DNA of 64,000 nucleotides from Kluyvera ascorbata ATCC 33433. GTDB taxonomy: Bacteria; Pseudomonadota; Gammaproteobacteria; Enterobacterales; Enterobacteriaceae. The translations under genes were made by a program, and so were the position numbers. Every line of letters begins with the position of its first letter. Position 1 is the first letter of the stretch. The notes beneath the pieces were generated by a model. The model was given only the letters and a program-made list of their open reading frames with translations. It ran no database searches and had not been told where the DNA came from. This document shows positions 9,575 to 19,701 of the stretch, piece after piece. The stretch is taken from positions 21,809 through 85,808 of the forward strand of contig NZ_JMPL01000007.1 in assembly GCF_000735365.1 (NCBI RefSeq). The letters are read 5' to 3'.

Positions 9575-10141
9575 ATGAAGACGTTGACCTTCCTGCTCTC
9601 GACAGTTATTGAACTGTATACAATGGTGCTACTGCTGCGCGTCTGGATGCAGTGGGCGCGCTGTGATTTTTACAACCCGTTCTCGCAGTTCGTGGTGAAG
9701 ATAACTCAGCCTATCGTTGGCCCACTGCGCCGCATCATTCCACCGATGGGGCCGCTGGACAGCGCTTCGCTGCTGCTGGCGTTTATCCTGTGCGTTATCA
9801 AGGCTATCGTGCTGTTTATGGTCATCACCTTCCAGCCGATCATCTGGATCTCGGCGGTGCTGATTCTGCTGAAAACCATCGGCCTGCTGATCTTCTGGGT
9901 TCTGCTGCTGATGGCCATCATGAGCTGGGTCAGCCAGGGCCGTAGCCCGGTGGAGTTCGTGCTGATGCAGTTGGCCGACCCGCTACTGCGCCCTATCCGC
10001 CGACTGCTGCCGTCCATGGGAGGCATCGATTTCTCCCCAATGATACTGGTTCTGCTGCTGTACGCTGCCAATATGGGCATCGCTGAAGTGCTGCAGGCGA
10101 CCGGCAATATGCTGCTGCCAGGGCTGTGGATGGCGCTATGA
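9575..10141 (+). CDS. yggT: YggT family inner membrane protein
   Basis: 188 residues, the same length as E. coli YggT. Two repeats of the YggT unit: each has a hydrophobic helix and then a short amphipathic PxxxPLRRxxPxxG-type motif ([14 protein letters not shown] and [15 protein letters not shown]). Role not firmly known; osmotic or membrane stress functions have been proposed for the family. The stop codon overlaps the yggU start. Confidence 0.93.
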   Translation: MKTLTFLLSTVIELYTMVLLLRVWMQWARCDFYNPFSQFVVKITQPIVGPLRRIIPPMGPLDSASLLLAFILCVIKAIVLFMVITFQPIIWISAVLILLKTIGLLIFWVLLLMAIMSWVSQGRSPVEFVLMQLADPLLRPIRRLLPSMGGIDFSPMILVLLLYAANMGIAEVLQATGNMLLPGLWMAL

Positions 10142-10428
10142 GTGCCATCACTCCTTGTGATGACGGGCTGGTACTGCGGCTGTATATTCAGCCAAAGGCC
10201 AGCCGTGACGCGATTGTCGGGGAGCATGGCGACGAATTAAAAGTCGCCATCACCGCCCCACCCGTTGATGGGCAGGCTAATGCCCATCTGGTGAAGTTTC
10301 TCGCCAAACAGTTTAAGGTCGCCAAAAGCCAGGTCATCATTGAGAAAGGTGAACTGGGGCGGCATAAACAGGTTAAAATTATTCATCCGCAAAACATTCC
10401 TTCGGGCATCGCTGCCCTGACAAATTAG
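10138..10428 (+). CDS. yggU: YggU/DUF167 family protein
   Basis: 96 residues, the same as E. coli YggU (DUF167). The conserved core [12 protein letters not shown] and [15 protein letters not shown] is present. Start at 10138 overlaps the yggT stop (ATGA), showing coupling; an in-frame ATG at 10126 would lie inside yggT. Function unknown. Confidence 0.92.
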   Translation: MSAITPCDDGLVLRLYIQPKASRDAIVGEHGDELKVAITAPPVDGQANAHLVKFLAKQFKVAKSQVIIEKGELGRHKQVKIIHPQNIPSGIAALTN

Positions 10429-10436
10429 GATATCCC

Positions 10437-11030
10437 ATGCAAAAAGTTGTCCTCGCTACCGGTAACGCCGGTAAAGTGCGCGAGCTTGCCTCGCTGCTCG
10501 CTGATTTTGGTCTTGATATCGTTGCCCAGACCGAGCTTGGCGTAGAATCCGCCGAGGAGACCGGGCTGACCTTTATTGAGAATGCAATCCTCAAAGCGCG
10601 CCATGCCGCACAGGTGACGGGCCTGCCGGCAATTGCTGATGACTCCGGCCTCGCCGTTGACGTGCTTGGCGGCGCGCCGGGTATCTATTCCGCCCGCTAT
10701 TCCGGCGTCGATGCCAGCGACCAGCAAAACCTGGAAAAACTGCTGGAGGCGCTGAAAGACGTACCGGACGACCAGCGTCAGGCGCAGTTCCATTGTGTGC
10801 TGGTGTATATGCGCGACGCGGAAGACCCAACCCCACTGGTGTGCCACGGTAGCTGGCCTGGCGTGATTACTCGCGCAGCGGTAGGCACCGGCGGCTTTGG
10901 CTACGATCCCATCTTCTTCGTGCCGTCGGAAGGGAAAACCGCTGCCGAACTCACGCGCGAAGAGAAGATTGCTATCTCTCACCGCGGTCAGGCGCTGAAG
11001 CTGTTACTGGAAGCCATGCGTAATGGTTAA
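10437..11030 (+). CDS. rdgB: non-canonical purine NTP pyrophosphatase (dITP/XTP)
   Basis: Removes ITP, dITP and XTP from the nucleotide pool. 197 residues, the same as E. coli RdgB. The N-terminal [14 protein letters not shown] nucleotide-binding loop, [22 protein letters not shown], and [12 protein letters not shown] are conserved. Overlaps the start of hemW by 8 bases. Confidence 0.96.
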   Translation: MQKVVLATGNAGKVRELASLLADFGLDIVAQTELGVESAEETGLTFIENAILKARHAAQVTGLPAIADDSGLAVDVLGGAPGIYSARYSGVDASDQQNLEKLLEALKDVPDDQRQAQFHCVLVYMRDAEDPTPLVCHGSWPGVITRAAVGTGGFGYDPIFFVPSEGKTAAELTREEKIAISHRGQALKLLLEAMRNG

Positions 11031-12159
11031 TCTGCCTCCGCTGAGTCTCTACATTCATATCCCGTGGTGCGTGCAGAAATGCCCGTACTGCGATTTCAAC
11101 TCGCACGCGCTCAAGGGTGAAGTGCCGCACGACGACTACGTCCAGCATCTGCTGAGCGATTTAGACGCCGACGCCGCCTGGGCACAGGGACGTGAAGTGA
11201 AGACCATCTTTATCGGTGGCGGTACACCGAGCCTGCTTTCAGGCCCGGCGATGCAAACCTTGCTCGACGGCGTGCGTGCGCGCCTGAATCTGGCGAGCGA
11301 CGCGGAAATCACCATGGAAGCCAACCCTGGTACCGTCGAAGCAGACCGCTTTGTGGAGTATCAGCGCGCGGGGGTGAACCGCATCTCCATCGGCGTGCAG
11401 AGCTTCAGCGACAGCAAGCTGCAGCGACTGGGGCGTATTCACGGGCCGGAAGAGGCTAAGCGCGCCGCGCGTCTGGCAAGCGGGCTGGGGCTACGCAGCT
11501 TCAACCTCGACCTGATGCATGGGCTGCCGGATCAATCGCTGGAAGAGGCGCTGAGCGACCTGCGTCAGGCCATTGAGCTTTCGCCGCCGCATCTCTCCTG
11601 GTATCAGCTGACCATTGAGCCAAATACGCTGTTCGGTTCTCGCCCACCAGTATTGCCGGACGACGACTCGCTGTGGGATATCTTCGAGCAGGGCCATCAG
11701 CTTCTGACCGCCGCAGGCTATCAGCAGTATGAAACCTCGGCCTACGCTAAACCAGGCTATCAGTGCCAGCACAATCTCAACTACTGGCGCTTTGGTGACT
11801 ATCTCGGTATCGGCTGCGGCGCACACGGTAAGGTAACCTTCTCGGACGGGCGCATTCTGCGTACGGCGAAGACTCGTCACCCACGCGGCTATATGGAAGG
11901 GCGTTACCTGGAACGTCAGCATGACGTCGAAAACGCGGATAAACCGTTCGAGTTCTTTATGAACCGTTTTCGCCTGCTGGAGCCAGCCCCACGCGCGGAG
12001 TTCAGCGCCTACACCGGACTCGATGAAAGCGTAATCCGCCCGCAGCTTGATGAAGCGCTGGCGCAGAATTACCTGACCGAGTGCGAGGAGTACTGGCAGA
12101 TTACCGAGCACGGCAAGCTGTTTTTGAACTCGCTGCTGGAGCTGTTTTTAAGCGAGTAG
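11023..12159 (+). CDS. hemW: radical SAM heme chaperone HemW
   Basis: HemN-like radical SAM protein that binds heme and is thought to insert it into target proteins; it lacks proven coproporphyrinogen oxidase activity. 378 residues as in E. coli. The 4Fe-4S cysteines are C16, C20 and C23 ([10 protein letters not shown]), followed by [10 protein letters not shown] and [11 protein letters not shown]. Last gene of the yggS-hemW run. A REP cluster follows. Confidence 0.96.
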   Translation: MVNLPPLSLYIHIPWCVQKCPYCDFNSHALKGEVPHDDYVQHLLSDLDADAAWAQGREVKTIFIGGGTPSLLSGPAMQTLLDGVRARLNLASDAEITMEANPGTVEADRFVEYQRAGVNRISIGVQSFSDSKLQRLGRIHGPEEAKRAARLASGLGLRSFNLDLMHGLPDQSLEEALSDLRQAIELSPPHLSWYQLTIEPNTLFGSRPPVLPDDDSLWDIFEQGHQLLTAAGYQQYETSAYAKPGYQCQHNLNYWRFGDYLGIGCGAHGKVTFSDGRILRTAKTRHPRGYMEGRYLERQHDVENADKPFEFFMNRFRLLEPAPRAEFSAYTGLDESVIRPQLDEALAQNYLTECEEYWQITEHGKLFLNSLLELFLSE

Positions 12160-12166
12160 TTGGTAA

Positions 12167-12283
12167 TCCCGGCGGCGCTTCGCTTGGCCGGGCTACGGTG
12201 TAACGGTAGGCCTGATAAGCGCAGCGCCATCAGGCAGTGCGGTGCAGATTGCCGGATGACGGCGTTGCCTTATCCGGCCTACC
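12167..12283. repeat. REP cluster with GTAGCCCGG-type palindrome after hemW
   Basis: Intergenic repeat island between convergent hemW and yggM. It starts with a GC-rich palindrome (CCCGGC...GCCGGGCTAC, 12167-12196). Then come two REP units in opposite orientation: GGTAGGCCTGATAAGCGCAG (from 12205) and the complementary type ending CCTTATCCGGCCTACC (12248-12283). The same units recur at 18269-18382 and 50475-50551. Confidence 0.8.
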
Positions 12284-12300
12284 ATGCGGGTTCGGTCAAG

Positions 12301-13020
12301 TTACTTAAGCGTACCCACCAGCGCCTTGCGGCTCTCTTCCAGCGACACCACGCGCCCACAAACGTCTTTACCGAAAGCCTGGAAATCAGCTTCCTGGTTT
12401 TTCCATTCGTTCTGAATGGCCGTTTGCAGACCACCTAAACTCCCCAGCACGCCCTGAAGCGGGTTACCGCCGCCTTTCAGTACGGCCTTAGCGCCCATTT
12501 CATTGATGCTGTCCTGGAGAATACCGCCCATCGCCTGGTTCACCAGCTGCTGGCCATCGGCACGAACTTCGTCGATAGCTTTGTAGTGGAAGGTCAGACC
12601 GTCGGTGCGGTGTTCAATAATACGGTTCATCTGTTCTTTGAGCTGAGCATCAAGCTTGGTCAGACGACCGCGCATATTGCTGCTCTCGCCCACTTCTTTG
12701 GCGATGATTTTATCCAGCGCCACGCGGCCTTTTTCAACCCGGCTGCGAGCCCCGTCGTCAATCCACGGCAGCGCGCTACGCAGTTCACTCTGGTAGTCTT
12801 TCGCCTGCTCGCGCTGGGCGGCACTCAGCGTGTAGACCTTACCGTTGTAGGTCACATCGCCGGTTGGGGTAATCACCAGGTTGCCGTTTTCGCCTTTCAC
12901 CTGCACGGTTTTCGGGCTAAGAACGACATCATCGCGGGGGGTTACGCTGCACTGGTAGTCAGCATGGGCGGACATCGCCGTGAAGGTTAAAACTGCCGTC
13001 AGCAGCGTTTTGCGCATCAT
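12301..13020 (-). CDS. yggM: DUF2884 family periplasmic protein YggM
   Basis: About 239 residues with an N-terminal signal peptide (MMRKTLLTAVLTFTAMSAHA) and a mature part starting DYQCSVTP. The rest is mostly alpha-helical with LINE-like charged stretches. Resembles E. coli YggM (DUF2884), function unknown. A GTG at 13023, ATG at 13020 and ATG at 13017 are all in frame; AGGGA just upstream supports one of the two ATGs. Confidence 0.88.
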   Translation of the reverse strand: MMRKTLLTAVLTFTAMSAHADYQCSVTPRDDVVLSPKTVQVKGENGNLVITPTGDVTYNGKVYTLSAAQREQAKDYQSELRSALPWIDDGARSRVEKGRVALDKIIAKEVGESSNMRGRLTKLDAQLKEQMNRIIEHRTDGLTFHYKAIDEVRADGQQLVNQAMGGILQDSINEMGAKAVLKGGGNPLQGVLGSLGGLQTAIQNEWKNQEADFQAFGKDVCGRVVSLEESRKALVGTLK

Positions 13021-13072
13021 CACTTTCCCTCAAAACAAATCGGGCCAGCGAATGCTGGCCCCGTATGCTTTA

Positions 13073-13399
13073 TTAGTCCCACCAAACGTCGAAAAGTTCG
13101 CTGGTGCGGACCTCTTCGTACTTACGGTCTTCCAGCCATTTGCGGACCAGAGCCTGGTGTTCTTCGGTGCATTTACCAATTTCCTGGGTGCAAATCAGAC
13201 CTTCCCAAGCCAGATAGCCGCTGCCGTCAAAGGCCAGTTTGTTCGGCTCGATCACTTCATCGATAAACCGGTCGACTTCCTGATCGATCTGCTCTGCGCT
13301 GGTGCCTTCCGGGAAACGCCATGCAACGGAGAAGCCAATTTCCTGAAACTCATCGATGTGCATTTTTTTACGCAAACGACGGCTACGATTCTTTGCCAT
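13073..13399 (-). CDS. yggL: DUF469 family protein YggL
   Basis: 108 residues, the same as E. coli YggL (DUF469), a small protein reported to associate with ribosomes. Basic N-terminus MAKNRSRRLRKKMHIDEFQE, then an acidic C-terminal half ending FDVWWD. It starts one base after the trmB stop on the same strand, so the two form an operon. Confidence 0.93.
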   Translation of the reverse strand: MAKNRSRRLRKKMHIDEFQEIGFSVAWRFPEGTSAEQIDQEVDRFIDEVIEPNKLAFDGSGYLAWEGLICTQEIGKCTEEHQALVRKWLEDRKYEEVRTSELFDVWWD

Positions 13400-13400
13400 T

Positions 13401-14120
13401 TTATTTCACCCTCTCGAACATTAAGTCCCATACGCCGTGGCCAAGACGATGGCCACGCTGTTCAAATTTGGTTACCGGGCGTGATTCCGGGCGCGGTACA
13501 TAGTCTTTACTTTCAGACAGGTTCTGATATCCGTCAATGGAGGACATCACTTCCAGCATGTGTTCCGCATAGGCTTCCCAGTCGGTTGCCATATGGAACA
13601 CGCCGCCCAGCTTCAGTTTGCTTTTTACCAGCTCGGCAAAAGGTACCTGAACGATACGGCGTTTATTATGACGCGCTTTGTGCCATGGGTCAGGGAAAAA
13701 GAGCTGCACCATGTTCAGGGAGTTATCCGGGATCATCTTGTGCAGCACTTCGACCGCATCGTGGCACATTACGCGCAGGTTATCGACGCCCTCTTCGTGC
13801 GCGGATGCCAGGCATGCGCCCACGCCCGGTGAGTGCACTTCAATACCGAGGAAGTTCTGCTCCGGACGCGCTTTGGCCATTGCCACTAGCGAAGCGCCCA
13901 TCCCAAAACCAATCTCCAGCGTGACTGGCGCTTCGCGGCCAAACAGGGCGGAGAAGTCGACAGGCTCTTCGCTGAATTCAACGCCCATCACCGGCCAGTA
14001 GTTTTCCAGCGCGTGTTCCTGCCCTTTTGTCAGTCGCCCCTGGCGACGAACAAAACTACGAATGCGGCGCAGTGGGCGGCCGTTTTCATCAAAATCCGGT
14101 GAAATGACGTCGTTCTTCAT
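13401..14120 (-). CDS. trmB: tRNA (guanine-46-N7)-methyltransferase
   Basis: Makes m7G46 in the variable loop of tRNAs. 239 residues as E. coli TrmB. SAM-binding motif [17 protein letters not shown], the catalytic-region [18 protein letters not shown] and the C-terminal [16 protein letters not shown] are present. The open frame extends to 14162, but ATG 14120 gives the family start MKNDVISP. Divergent from mutY. Confidence 0.96.
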   Translation of the reverse strand: MKNDVISPDFDENGRPLRRIRSFVRRQGRLTKGQEHALENYWPVMGVEFSEEPVDFSALFGREAPVTLEIGFGMGASLVAMAKARPEQNFLGIEVHSPGVGACLASAHEEGVDNLRVMCHDAVEVLHKMIPDNSLNMVQLFFPDPWHKARHNKRRIVQVPFAELVKSKLKLGGVFHMATDWEAYAEHMLEVMSSIDGYQNLSESKDYVPRPESRPVTKFEQRGHRLGHGVWDLMFERVK

Positions 14121-14276
14121 AAAAATTAAGTCTGCTTGTGAGAGTGTTCGGGAAACGGGCATTATCCAAAGTTAGTTGCCGGATGCAAGCACCGGAAAGT
14201 TCCTGTTTACAGCATAGTACCGCTGTGCTGCAATCTGGCCCCCTAATAGTACGATACTGGAAGCTCAGCTTTGACC

Positions 14277-15329
14277 ATGCAAGCGTCTCAATTTTCAGCC
14301 CAGGTGCTGGACTGGTACGACAAATACGGGCGTAAAACCCTGCCCTGGCAAATTGAAAAGACGCCTTACAAAGTATGGCTGTCTGAGGTAATGCTGCAAC
14401 AAACGCAGGTTACCACCGTCATTCCTTACTTTGAACGGTTTATGGCACGTTTTCCAACCGTAACCGATCTCGCCAATGCGCCGCTCGACGATGTGCTGCA
14501 CCTGTGGACCGGGCTCGGCTACTACGCCCGCGCGCGTAATCTGCATAAAGCCGCGCAGCAGGTCGCTACGCTTCATCAGGGGCGCTTCCCGGAAACCTTC
14601 GATGAAGTGGCCGCGCTGCCGGGCGTTGGGCGTTCCACCGCTGGGGCGATTTTGTCGCTGTCACTCGGCAAGCATTTCCCGATTCTCGACGGCAACGTGA
14701 AGCGCGTGCTGGCACGCTGCTACGCCGTGGGCGGCTGGCCGGGTAAAAAAGACGTTGAGAAAAAGCTGTGGGATATCAGCGAACAAGTAACGCCCGCGAT
14801 TGGCGTATCACGCTTTAATCAGGCGATGATGGATCTCGGCGCGATGGTCTGCACCCGCTCTAAGCCGAAGTGTTCGCTCTGCCCGCTGGAGAACGGCTGC
14901 GTCGCCACAGCGAATAGCAGTTGGGCGCAGTATCCGGGCAAAAAACCTAAGCAGACCATCCCGGAACGTACCGGCTATTTCCTTATGATGCAAAACGACC
15001 GCGACGTCTTTCTGCAGCAGCGTCCGCCCAGCGGGCTGTGGGGCGGTCTATACTGTTTCCCGCAGTTTGAAACCGAAGAGGCGCTGCGAGACTGGCTGGA
15101 GGCACGGCACATCCCTGCCGACACGCTGACCCAGCTTACCGCTTTCCGCCACACTTTCAGCCATTTCCATCTGGACATTGTGCCAATGTGGCTTACTGTG
15201 TCCTCATTCACGTCATGCATGGATGAAGGCAGCGCTCTCTGGTATAACTTAGCGCAGCCGCCCGTCGTTGGGCTGGCTGCACCGGTTGAGCGCCTGTTGC
15301 AGCAGTTACGCGCCGATTCACTCGTTTAG
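14277..15329 (+). CDS. mutY: adenine DNA glycosylase
   Basis: Removes adenine mispaired with 8-oxoguanine. 350 residues, the same as E. coli. Catalytic E37 in SEVMLQQT and the Asp of [11 protein letters not shown] in the HhH-GPD domain are present. The 4Fe-4S cysteines follow the C-X6-C-X2-C-X5-C pattern ([17 protein letters not shown]). The C-terminal NUDIX-like domain for 8-oxoG recognition has [15 protein letters not shown] and [13 protein letters not shown] 14277 is used; an upstream TTG at 14271 is open. First gene of mutY-yggX-mltC. Confidence 0.97.
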   Translation: MQASQFSAQVLDWYDKYGRKTLPWQIEKTPYKVWLSEVMLQQTQVTTVIPYFERFMARFPTVTDLANAPLDDVLHLWTGLGYYARARNLHKAAQQVATLHQGRFPETFDEVAALPGVGRSTAGAILSLSLGKHFPILDGNVKRVLARCYAVGGWPGKKDVEKKLWDISEQVTPAIGVSRFNQAMMDLGAMVCTRSKPKCSLCPLENGCVATANSSWAQYPGKKPKQTIPERTGYFLMMQNDRDVFLQQRPPSGLWGGLYCFPQFETEEALRDWLEARHIPADTLTQLTAFRHTFSHFHLDIVPMWLTVSSFTSCMDEGSALWYNLAQPPVVGLAAPVERLLQQLRADSLV

Positions 15330-15355
15330 CGAGCGGCGTCATAAGAGGATTGATT

Positions 15356-15631
15356 ATGAGCAGAACCATTTTTTGTACTTTCCTGCAGCGCGATGCCGAA
15401 GGACAGGATTTCCAGCTCTATCCGGGCGACCTGGGTAAGCGTATCTATAACGAGATCTCGAAAGAAGCCTGGAAACAGTGGCAGCAGAAGCAGACCATGC
15501 TCATCAATGAAAAGAAACTGAACATGATGAACCTGGAGCACCGTAAGCTTCTGGAAGAGGAAATGATCAATTTCCTGTTTGAGGGCAAAGATGTGCACAT
15601 TGAAGGCTACACGCCGCCTGAAAAACAGTAA
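15356..15631 (+). CDS. yggX: iron-trafficking/oxidative damage protection protein YggX
   Basis: 91 residues as in E. coli. Cys7 in MSRTIFCTF is the conserved cysteine linked to protection of iron-sulfur clusters against oxidation. The core [18 protein letters not shown] and [15 protein letters not shown] is intact. ATG 15356 is preceded by AGAGGATTGATT. Follows mutY, itself an Fe-S enzyme. Confidence 0.95.
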   Translation: MSRTIFCTFLQRDAEGQDFQLYPGDLGKRIYNEISKEAWKQWQQKQTMLINEKKLNMMNLEHRKLLEEEMINFLFEGKDVHIEGYTPPEKQ

Positions 15632-15650
15632 GGGCCCGACGGGCCTTTAA
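15631..15650 (+). terminator. hairpin between yggX and mltC
   Basis: AGGGCCCG/CGGGCCTTT hairpin directly at the yggX stop codon, with only a short T-run. It may reduce, not stop, transcription into mltC. Confidence 0.45.
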
Positions 15651-15678
15651 GACAACCACAACACGCGCTCCCGGAATA

Positions 15679-16758
15679 ATGAAAAAATTACTCGCTCTGG
15701 CACTGATAGCGCCGTTGCTGGTCTCCTGTTCCTCGAATAAGAAAGGCGATACCTATAACGAGGCGTGGGTAAAAGACACCAACGGTTTTGACATTCTGAT
15801 GGGGCAGTTCGCCCATAACATTGAAAACATTTGGGGCTTCAACGAAGTTCTGATTGCAGGGCCGAAGGACTACGTTAAGTATTCCGACGGCTATCAAACC
15901 CGTAGCCACATCAACTTCGACGCCGGTACCATCACCGTTGAAACCATTGCTGGCACCGACCCCGCAGCTCGTCTGCGTCAGGCCATCGTCACCACGCTAT
16001 TAATGGGCGACGATCCAGGCTCGGTCGACCTGTACTCCGACGCCGACGACATTCAGATTTCCAAAGAGCCGTTCCTCTACGGACAGGTTGTCGATAACAC
16101 CGGCGAAGCCATTCGCTGGCAGTGGCGCGCCGAGCGCTTTGCCGACTATCTGCTGCAAACGCGGATGAAAAAACGCACCAGCGGCCTGCACATTATCTAC
16201 AGTGTGACCATTAATCTGGTGCCAAACCACCTTGATAAGCGTGCGCATAAATATCTGGGCATGGTGCGTCAGGCGTCCCGTAAATACGGCGTCGACGAGT
16301 CGTTAATTCTGGCGATTATGCAGACCGAATCTTCCTTCAACCCGTATGCGGTCAGCCGTTCCGACGCGATGGGGCTGATGCAGGTGGTGCAGCATACCGC
16401 CGGGAAAGATGTGTTCCGTTCGCAGGGGAAATCCGGCACGCCGAGCCGTAGCTTCCTGTTCGATCCGGCCAGCAACATCGACACCGGTACTGCCTATCTG
16501 GCGATGCTGAGCAATGTCTATCTGGGCGGTATCAGTAACCCAACGTCACGTCGCTATGCGGTGATCACCGCCTATAACGGCGGCGCGGGTAGCGTGCTGC
16601 GCGTCTTCTCCAACGATAAGGTTCAGGCGGCGAATATTATCAACAGCATGGCACCAGGCGACGTTTACCAGACCCTGACCACTCGCCATCCGTCTGCTGA
16701 ATCACGCCGCTATCTGTACAAGGTGAATACCGCGCAGAAGAGCTATCGTCGTAAGTAA
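15679..16758 (+). CDS. mltC: membrane-bound lytic murein transglycosylase C
   Basis: Outer-membrane lipoprotein that cleaves peptidoglycan with formation of 1,6-anhydromuramic acid. 359 residues as E. coli MltC. Lipobox with Cys17 (LLVSCSS). The C-terminal SLT domain has the catalytic Glu in [17 protein letters not shown], then GLMQVV, and [13 protein letters not shown]. Confidence 0.96.
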   Translation: MKKLLALALIAPLLVSCSSNKKGDTYNEAWVKDTNGFDILMGQFAHNIENIWGFNEVLIAGPKDYVKYSDGYQTRSHINFDAGTITVETIAGTDPAARLRQAIVTTLLMGDDPGSVDLYSDADDIQISKEPFLYGQVVDNTGEAIRWQWRAERFADYLLQTRMKKRTSGLHIIYSVTINLVPNHLDKRAHKYLGMVRQASRKYGVDESLILAIMQTESSFNPYAVSRSDAMGLMQVVQHTAGKDVFRSQGKSGTPSRSFLFDPASNIDTGTAYLAMLSNVYLGGISNPTSRRYAVITAYNGGAGSVLRVFSNDKVQAANIINSMAPGDVYQTLTTRHPSAESRRYLYKVNTAQKSYRRK

Positions 16759-16778
16759 TTATTTTCACACGCTCCAGC

Positions 16779-16809
16779 GCTCTCATCCCGAATCCACCGG
16801 GATGAGAGC
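16779..16809 (+). terminator. hairpin after mltC
   Basis: Perfect 12-bp stem GCTCTCATCCCG/CGGGATGAGAGC with a 7-nt loop, 20 bases after mltC. The 3' T-tract is poor. Confidence 0.6.
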
Positions 16810-16861
16810 GTATCCCCATCGTCCTTCTTCATAAAAATGTTACTTTTGTCACTAAATCGTT

Positions 16862-16885
16862 TTGCAAAGTAAAAATAATTGCAAA
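16862..16885 (+). promoter_or_regulatory. putative CytR-type half sites upstream of nupG
   Basis: Two copies of TTGCAAA, 17 bp apart start to start, in the AT-rich stretch before nupG. E. coli nupG is controlled by CytR, DeoR and CRP, and CytR half sites are TTGCAA-like. Site assignment is by resemblance only. Confidence 0.3.
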
Positions 16886-16998
16886 ATTATGCGGCGCTTA
16901 ACAATGTCTCACCATCCACGTTGATAGAATCAGCGCAAATAACGCCTCTGAATGTTATCCAAGCAGCACACCACGCCAAATTTTGTGAGGAAAGTAAC

Positions 16999-18255
16999 AT
17001 GAATTTAAAGCTGCAGCTTAAGATACTGTCGTTCCTGCAGTTCTGTCTTTGGGGGAGCTGGCTCACCACGCTCGGCTCATACATGTTTGTCACGCTTAAA
17101 TTCGACGGCGCAGCTATCGGCGCTGTTTATAGTTCCCTCGGTATCGCTGCCGTCTTTATGCCAACGCTGCTCGGCATCGTGGCGGATAAGTGGATCAGCG
17201 CCAAATGGGTTTACGCCTTCTGCCACCTGGTCGGGGCCGGTACGCTGTTTATGGCGGCCGAAGTCACCACGCCGGGGGCGATGTTCTTCGTAATTCTGCT
17301 CAACTCGCTGGCCTATATGCCAACGCTGGGCCTGATTAACACCATCTCTTACTACCGCCTGAAAACGGCCGGTATGGATATCGTTAACGATTTCCCACCG
17401 ATTCGTATCTGGGGCACCATCGGCTTTATTCTGGCGATGTGGGCCGTGAGCTTCTCCGGCTTCGAACTGAGCCATATGCAGCTGTACATCGGTGCTGCGC
17501 TGTCGGTCGTGCTGGTGCTGTTTACCTTGACCCTGCCGCATATTCCGGTTTCTAACCAGCAGCAGAAACAGAGCTGGAGCAGCATGCTGGGGCTGGATGC
17601 ATTCGCGCTGTTTAAAAACAAACGCATGGCGATTTTCTTTATCTTCTCCATGATGCTGGGCGCAGAGCTGCAAATCACCAACATGTTCGGCAACACCTTC
17701 CTGCACAGCTTCGATAAAGACCCACTGTTTGCCACCAGCTTTATCGTACAGCACGCGTCGGTGATGATGTCGATTTCGCAGATTTCCGAAACCCTGTTCA
17801 TCCTTACCATTCCGTTCTTCTTAAGCCGTTACGGCATCAAGAACGTGATGCTGATTAGTATCTTCGCGTGGATGCTGCGCTTCGGTCTGTTCGCCTACGG
17901 CGACCCAACGCCGTTCGGCACCGTGCTGCTGGTACTGTCGATGATTGTTTACGGCTGCGCCTTCGACTTCTTCAACATCTCCGGTTCGGTGTTCGTGGAG
18001 AAAGAAGTTCGCCCGGAAATCCGCGCCAGTGCGCAGGGTATGTTCCTGATGATGACCAACGGCTTCGGTTGTATCCTCGGCGGCATGGCGAGCGGTAAAG
18101 TTGTTGAGATGTATACCGTGGACGGCATTACCGACTGGCAGAGCGTGTGGCTGATTTTCGCCGCGTACTCTCTGGTTCTGGCGGTGGCGTTTGTTGGGCT
18201 GTTCAAATACAAACATGAACGTACGCCTGCCGGTGTACAGACGGTTGCCCACTAA
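16999..18255 (+). CDS. nupG: nucleoside:proton symporter NupG
   Basis: High-affinity nucleoside permease of the inner membrane (NHS family, MFS-like). 418 residues, the same as E. coli, with twelve hydrophobic segments. Strong identity throughout, e.g. LQFCLWGSWLTTLGSYM, PPIRIWGTIGFI and FDFFNISGSVFVEKEV. The frame is open from 16879, but ATG 16999 gives the exact family N-terminus MNLKLQLKILSFLQF, with GAGGAAAG upstream. Confidence 0.97.
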   Translation: MNLKLQLKILSFLQFCLWGSWLTTLGSYMFVTLKFDGAAIGAVYSSLGIAAVFMPTLLGIVADKWISAKWVYAFCHLVGAGTLFMAAEVTTPGAMFFVILLNSLAYMPTLGLINTISYYRLKTAGMDIVNDFPPIRIWGTIGFILAMWAVSFSGFELSHMQLYIGAALSVVLVLFTLTLPHIPVSNQQQKQSWSSMLGLDAFALFKNKRMAIFFIFSMMLGAELQITNMFGNTFLHSFDKDPLFATSFIVQHASVMMSISQISETLFILTIPFFLSRYGIKNVMLISIFAWMLRFGLFAYGDPTPFGTVLLVLSMIVYGCAFDFFNISGSVFVEKEVRPEIRASAQGMFLMMTNGFGCILGGMASGKVVEMYTVDGITDWQSVWLIFAAYSLVLAVAFVGLFKYKHERTPAGVQTVAH

Positions 18256-18268
18256 GTTTCCCACCAAC

Positions 18269-18382
18269 GTAGCCCGGCCGAGCGAAGCGACGCCGGGTTC
18301 AAAATGGTAGGCCGGATAAGGCTACACCGCCATCCGGCAATCTGCGTCATTCTGCCTGATGGCGCTGCGCTTATCAGGCCTA
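18269..18382. repeat. REP cluster with GTAGCCCGG-type palindrome after nupG
   Basis: Same make-up as the island at 12167-12283, in the opposite order: palindrome GTAGCCCGGCCGAGCG... CGCCGGGT (18269-18300), then a REP unit with GTAGGCCGGATAAGGC (18306-18339) and an inverted one with TGCGCTTATCAGGCCTAC (18350-18382). It lies between convergent nupG and citG. Confidence 0.8.
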
Positions 18383-19180
18383 CACCTTCGATAGCACCCA
18401 TCCTACTGACAGCAAATCTGCGCTGCCGCCGGGGCTTAAATTCCGCGTAATCAGCGCGTTATCCATTGCAATCAGCGCGCCTTCATCCCAACCGTTTTCC
18501 AGTAAATCGTGGGCGTAATCCTGTACGTAGCGCAGACCGTTGATTCCGCCGCGCGAGACCAGATTACTGTCTGGGTTCACCGCCATTAAACGCAGCAGCA
18601 GTACGTGCAGATGGCGACGATTCCAGCCCGACAGCGCCTTGCGAACCGTGGCGAATCCGCTCTCTGCTTCCCCCCGCGCCCCTGTCAGGCCAAACTGATG
18701 AAACTGGCGCTCGCCCGCGGTCGCCTGCGATGAACGGGCTGCCAGCTCTCGCTCAACCAGGCCACGGCAGATATCGCTCACTTCACTGCACAACCGCTGC
18801 GGGTTTACCTCACCCAATCTACCCGCGGCAAAGCAAAGCAGCCCCAGCGCGAAAATGCCGCCTTTATGGGTGTTCACGCCGCCGGTTGCCGCGTACATCG
18901 CCTGTTCACAGGCAATACCCATTGGGCGAATCATTCGCAGTTGCTCGCTCGCAGGAAGATGCGCGTGCTTCTCACCCAGCTCCGTAAACCGAGAGAACCA
19001 CGGGGTAATAGCCGCAATACTGCGAACAAACAGCGCGTGGTCCATATCCCGGTGCGCGCCGTTGTTGTATTTATCCACCAGCCCCGGCTTTGGAGTCAGC
19101 TCCAGCTCCTGCCACAGCGCCTCTTCCGCCAGCGCCGCGATGCACATGGCGTTGGATTTAGTCGCGAATAAACCAGTCAT
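18380..19180 (-). CDS. citG: triphosphoribosyl-dephospho-CoA synthase CitG
   Basis: Makes the precursor of the citrate lyase prosthetic group from ATP and dephospho-CoA. 266 residues from ATG 19180, somewhat shorter than E. coli CitG (~290). Family segments TPKPGLVDKYNNGAHRDMDH, GVNTHKGGIFALGLL, GLTGARGEAE and the end RNLSPGGSADLL are intact. The stretch between GLTGARGEAESGF and SRGGINGLR is about nine residues shorter than in E. coli. Start overlaps the citX 3' end by 23 bases. Last gene of the cit operon. GGAGAAG lies just upstream of the start. Confidence 0.88.
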   Translation of the reverse strand: MTGLFATKSNAMCIAALAEEALWQELELTPKPGLVDKYNNGAHRDMDHALFVRSIAAITPWFSRFTELGEKHAHLPASEQLRMIRPMGIACEQAMYAATGGVNTHKGGIFALGLLCFAAGRLGEVNPQRLCSEVSDICRGLVERELAARSSQATAGERQFHQFGLTGARGEAESGFATVRKALSGWNRRHLHVLLLRLMAVNPDSNLVSRGGINGLRYVQDYAHDLLENGWDEGALIAMDNALITRNLSPGGSADLLSVGWVLSKV

Positions 19181-19697
19181 CAATCATCTTCTCCACGCAG
19201 CCAACCACCTGCTCAAGCGGATGCTTACGCGAGCGAGAGCAGGCATGCGCCGGTTCATCGCAAATCAGGCAGCGTCGCATATGGCTCCCCAGCGATAAGC
19301 GCCCCACGTGTCCGGCCTGTGGGCAGATAACGTCGAGATCCCACAGCCGCCCTAGCGGATGGCTCTGTTCCAGCGCCGCGCAGTGAGCTTTGATTTCCGG
19401 TGCCTGATGCGCCACGCACCACATAGCTTCCGGCCCGGTAGGCAGCCAGAAGACCTGGCGATCCAGCACCTGCCAGCCGTTTTGCCACAGCATTTGATCG
19501 CACATTTGTAGCGCCACACCCATGGTATTGCGATAGCGCAGGCTGTTTTTAACCGCCCCCGGCGTCACCAGGGTCAGGGAAATAATCGGCTGTTGATAAT
19601 GCGTTAGCCAGTCAGCCTGACGCGCCGCGCGGCTCTCTTTCGCCGCCAGCAGCGCCTCCAGGCTGACACCCGTCTGCACGGGTGTCGCGGTGGTCAT
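19158..19697 (-). CDS. citX: apo-citrate lyase phosphoribosyl-dephospho-CoA transferase CitX
   Basis: Transfers the prosthetic group to Ser14 of the citrate lyase acyl carrier protein CitD. 179 residues (E. coli 183). The nucleotidyltransferase-like motif GRLWDLDVICP and the Cys-containing RRCLICDEPAHAC segment match the family. Four bases after citF and overlapping citG, so transcribed with both. Confidence 0.9.
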   Translation of the reverse strand: MTTATPVQTGVSLEALLAAKESRAARQADWLTHYQQPIISLTLVTPGAVKNSLRYRNTMGVALQMCDQMLWQNGWQVLDRQVFWLPTGPEAMWCVAHQAPEIKAHCAALEQSHPLGRLWDLDVICPQAGHVGRLSLGSHMRRCLICDEPAHACSRSRKHPLEQVVGCVEKMIDDWFIRD

Positions 19698-19701
19698 GAT
19701 G

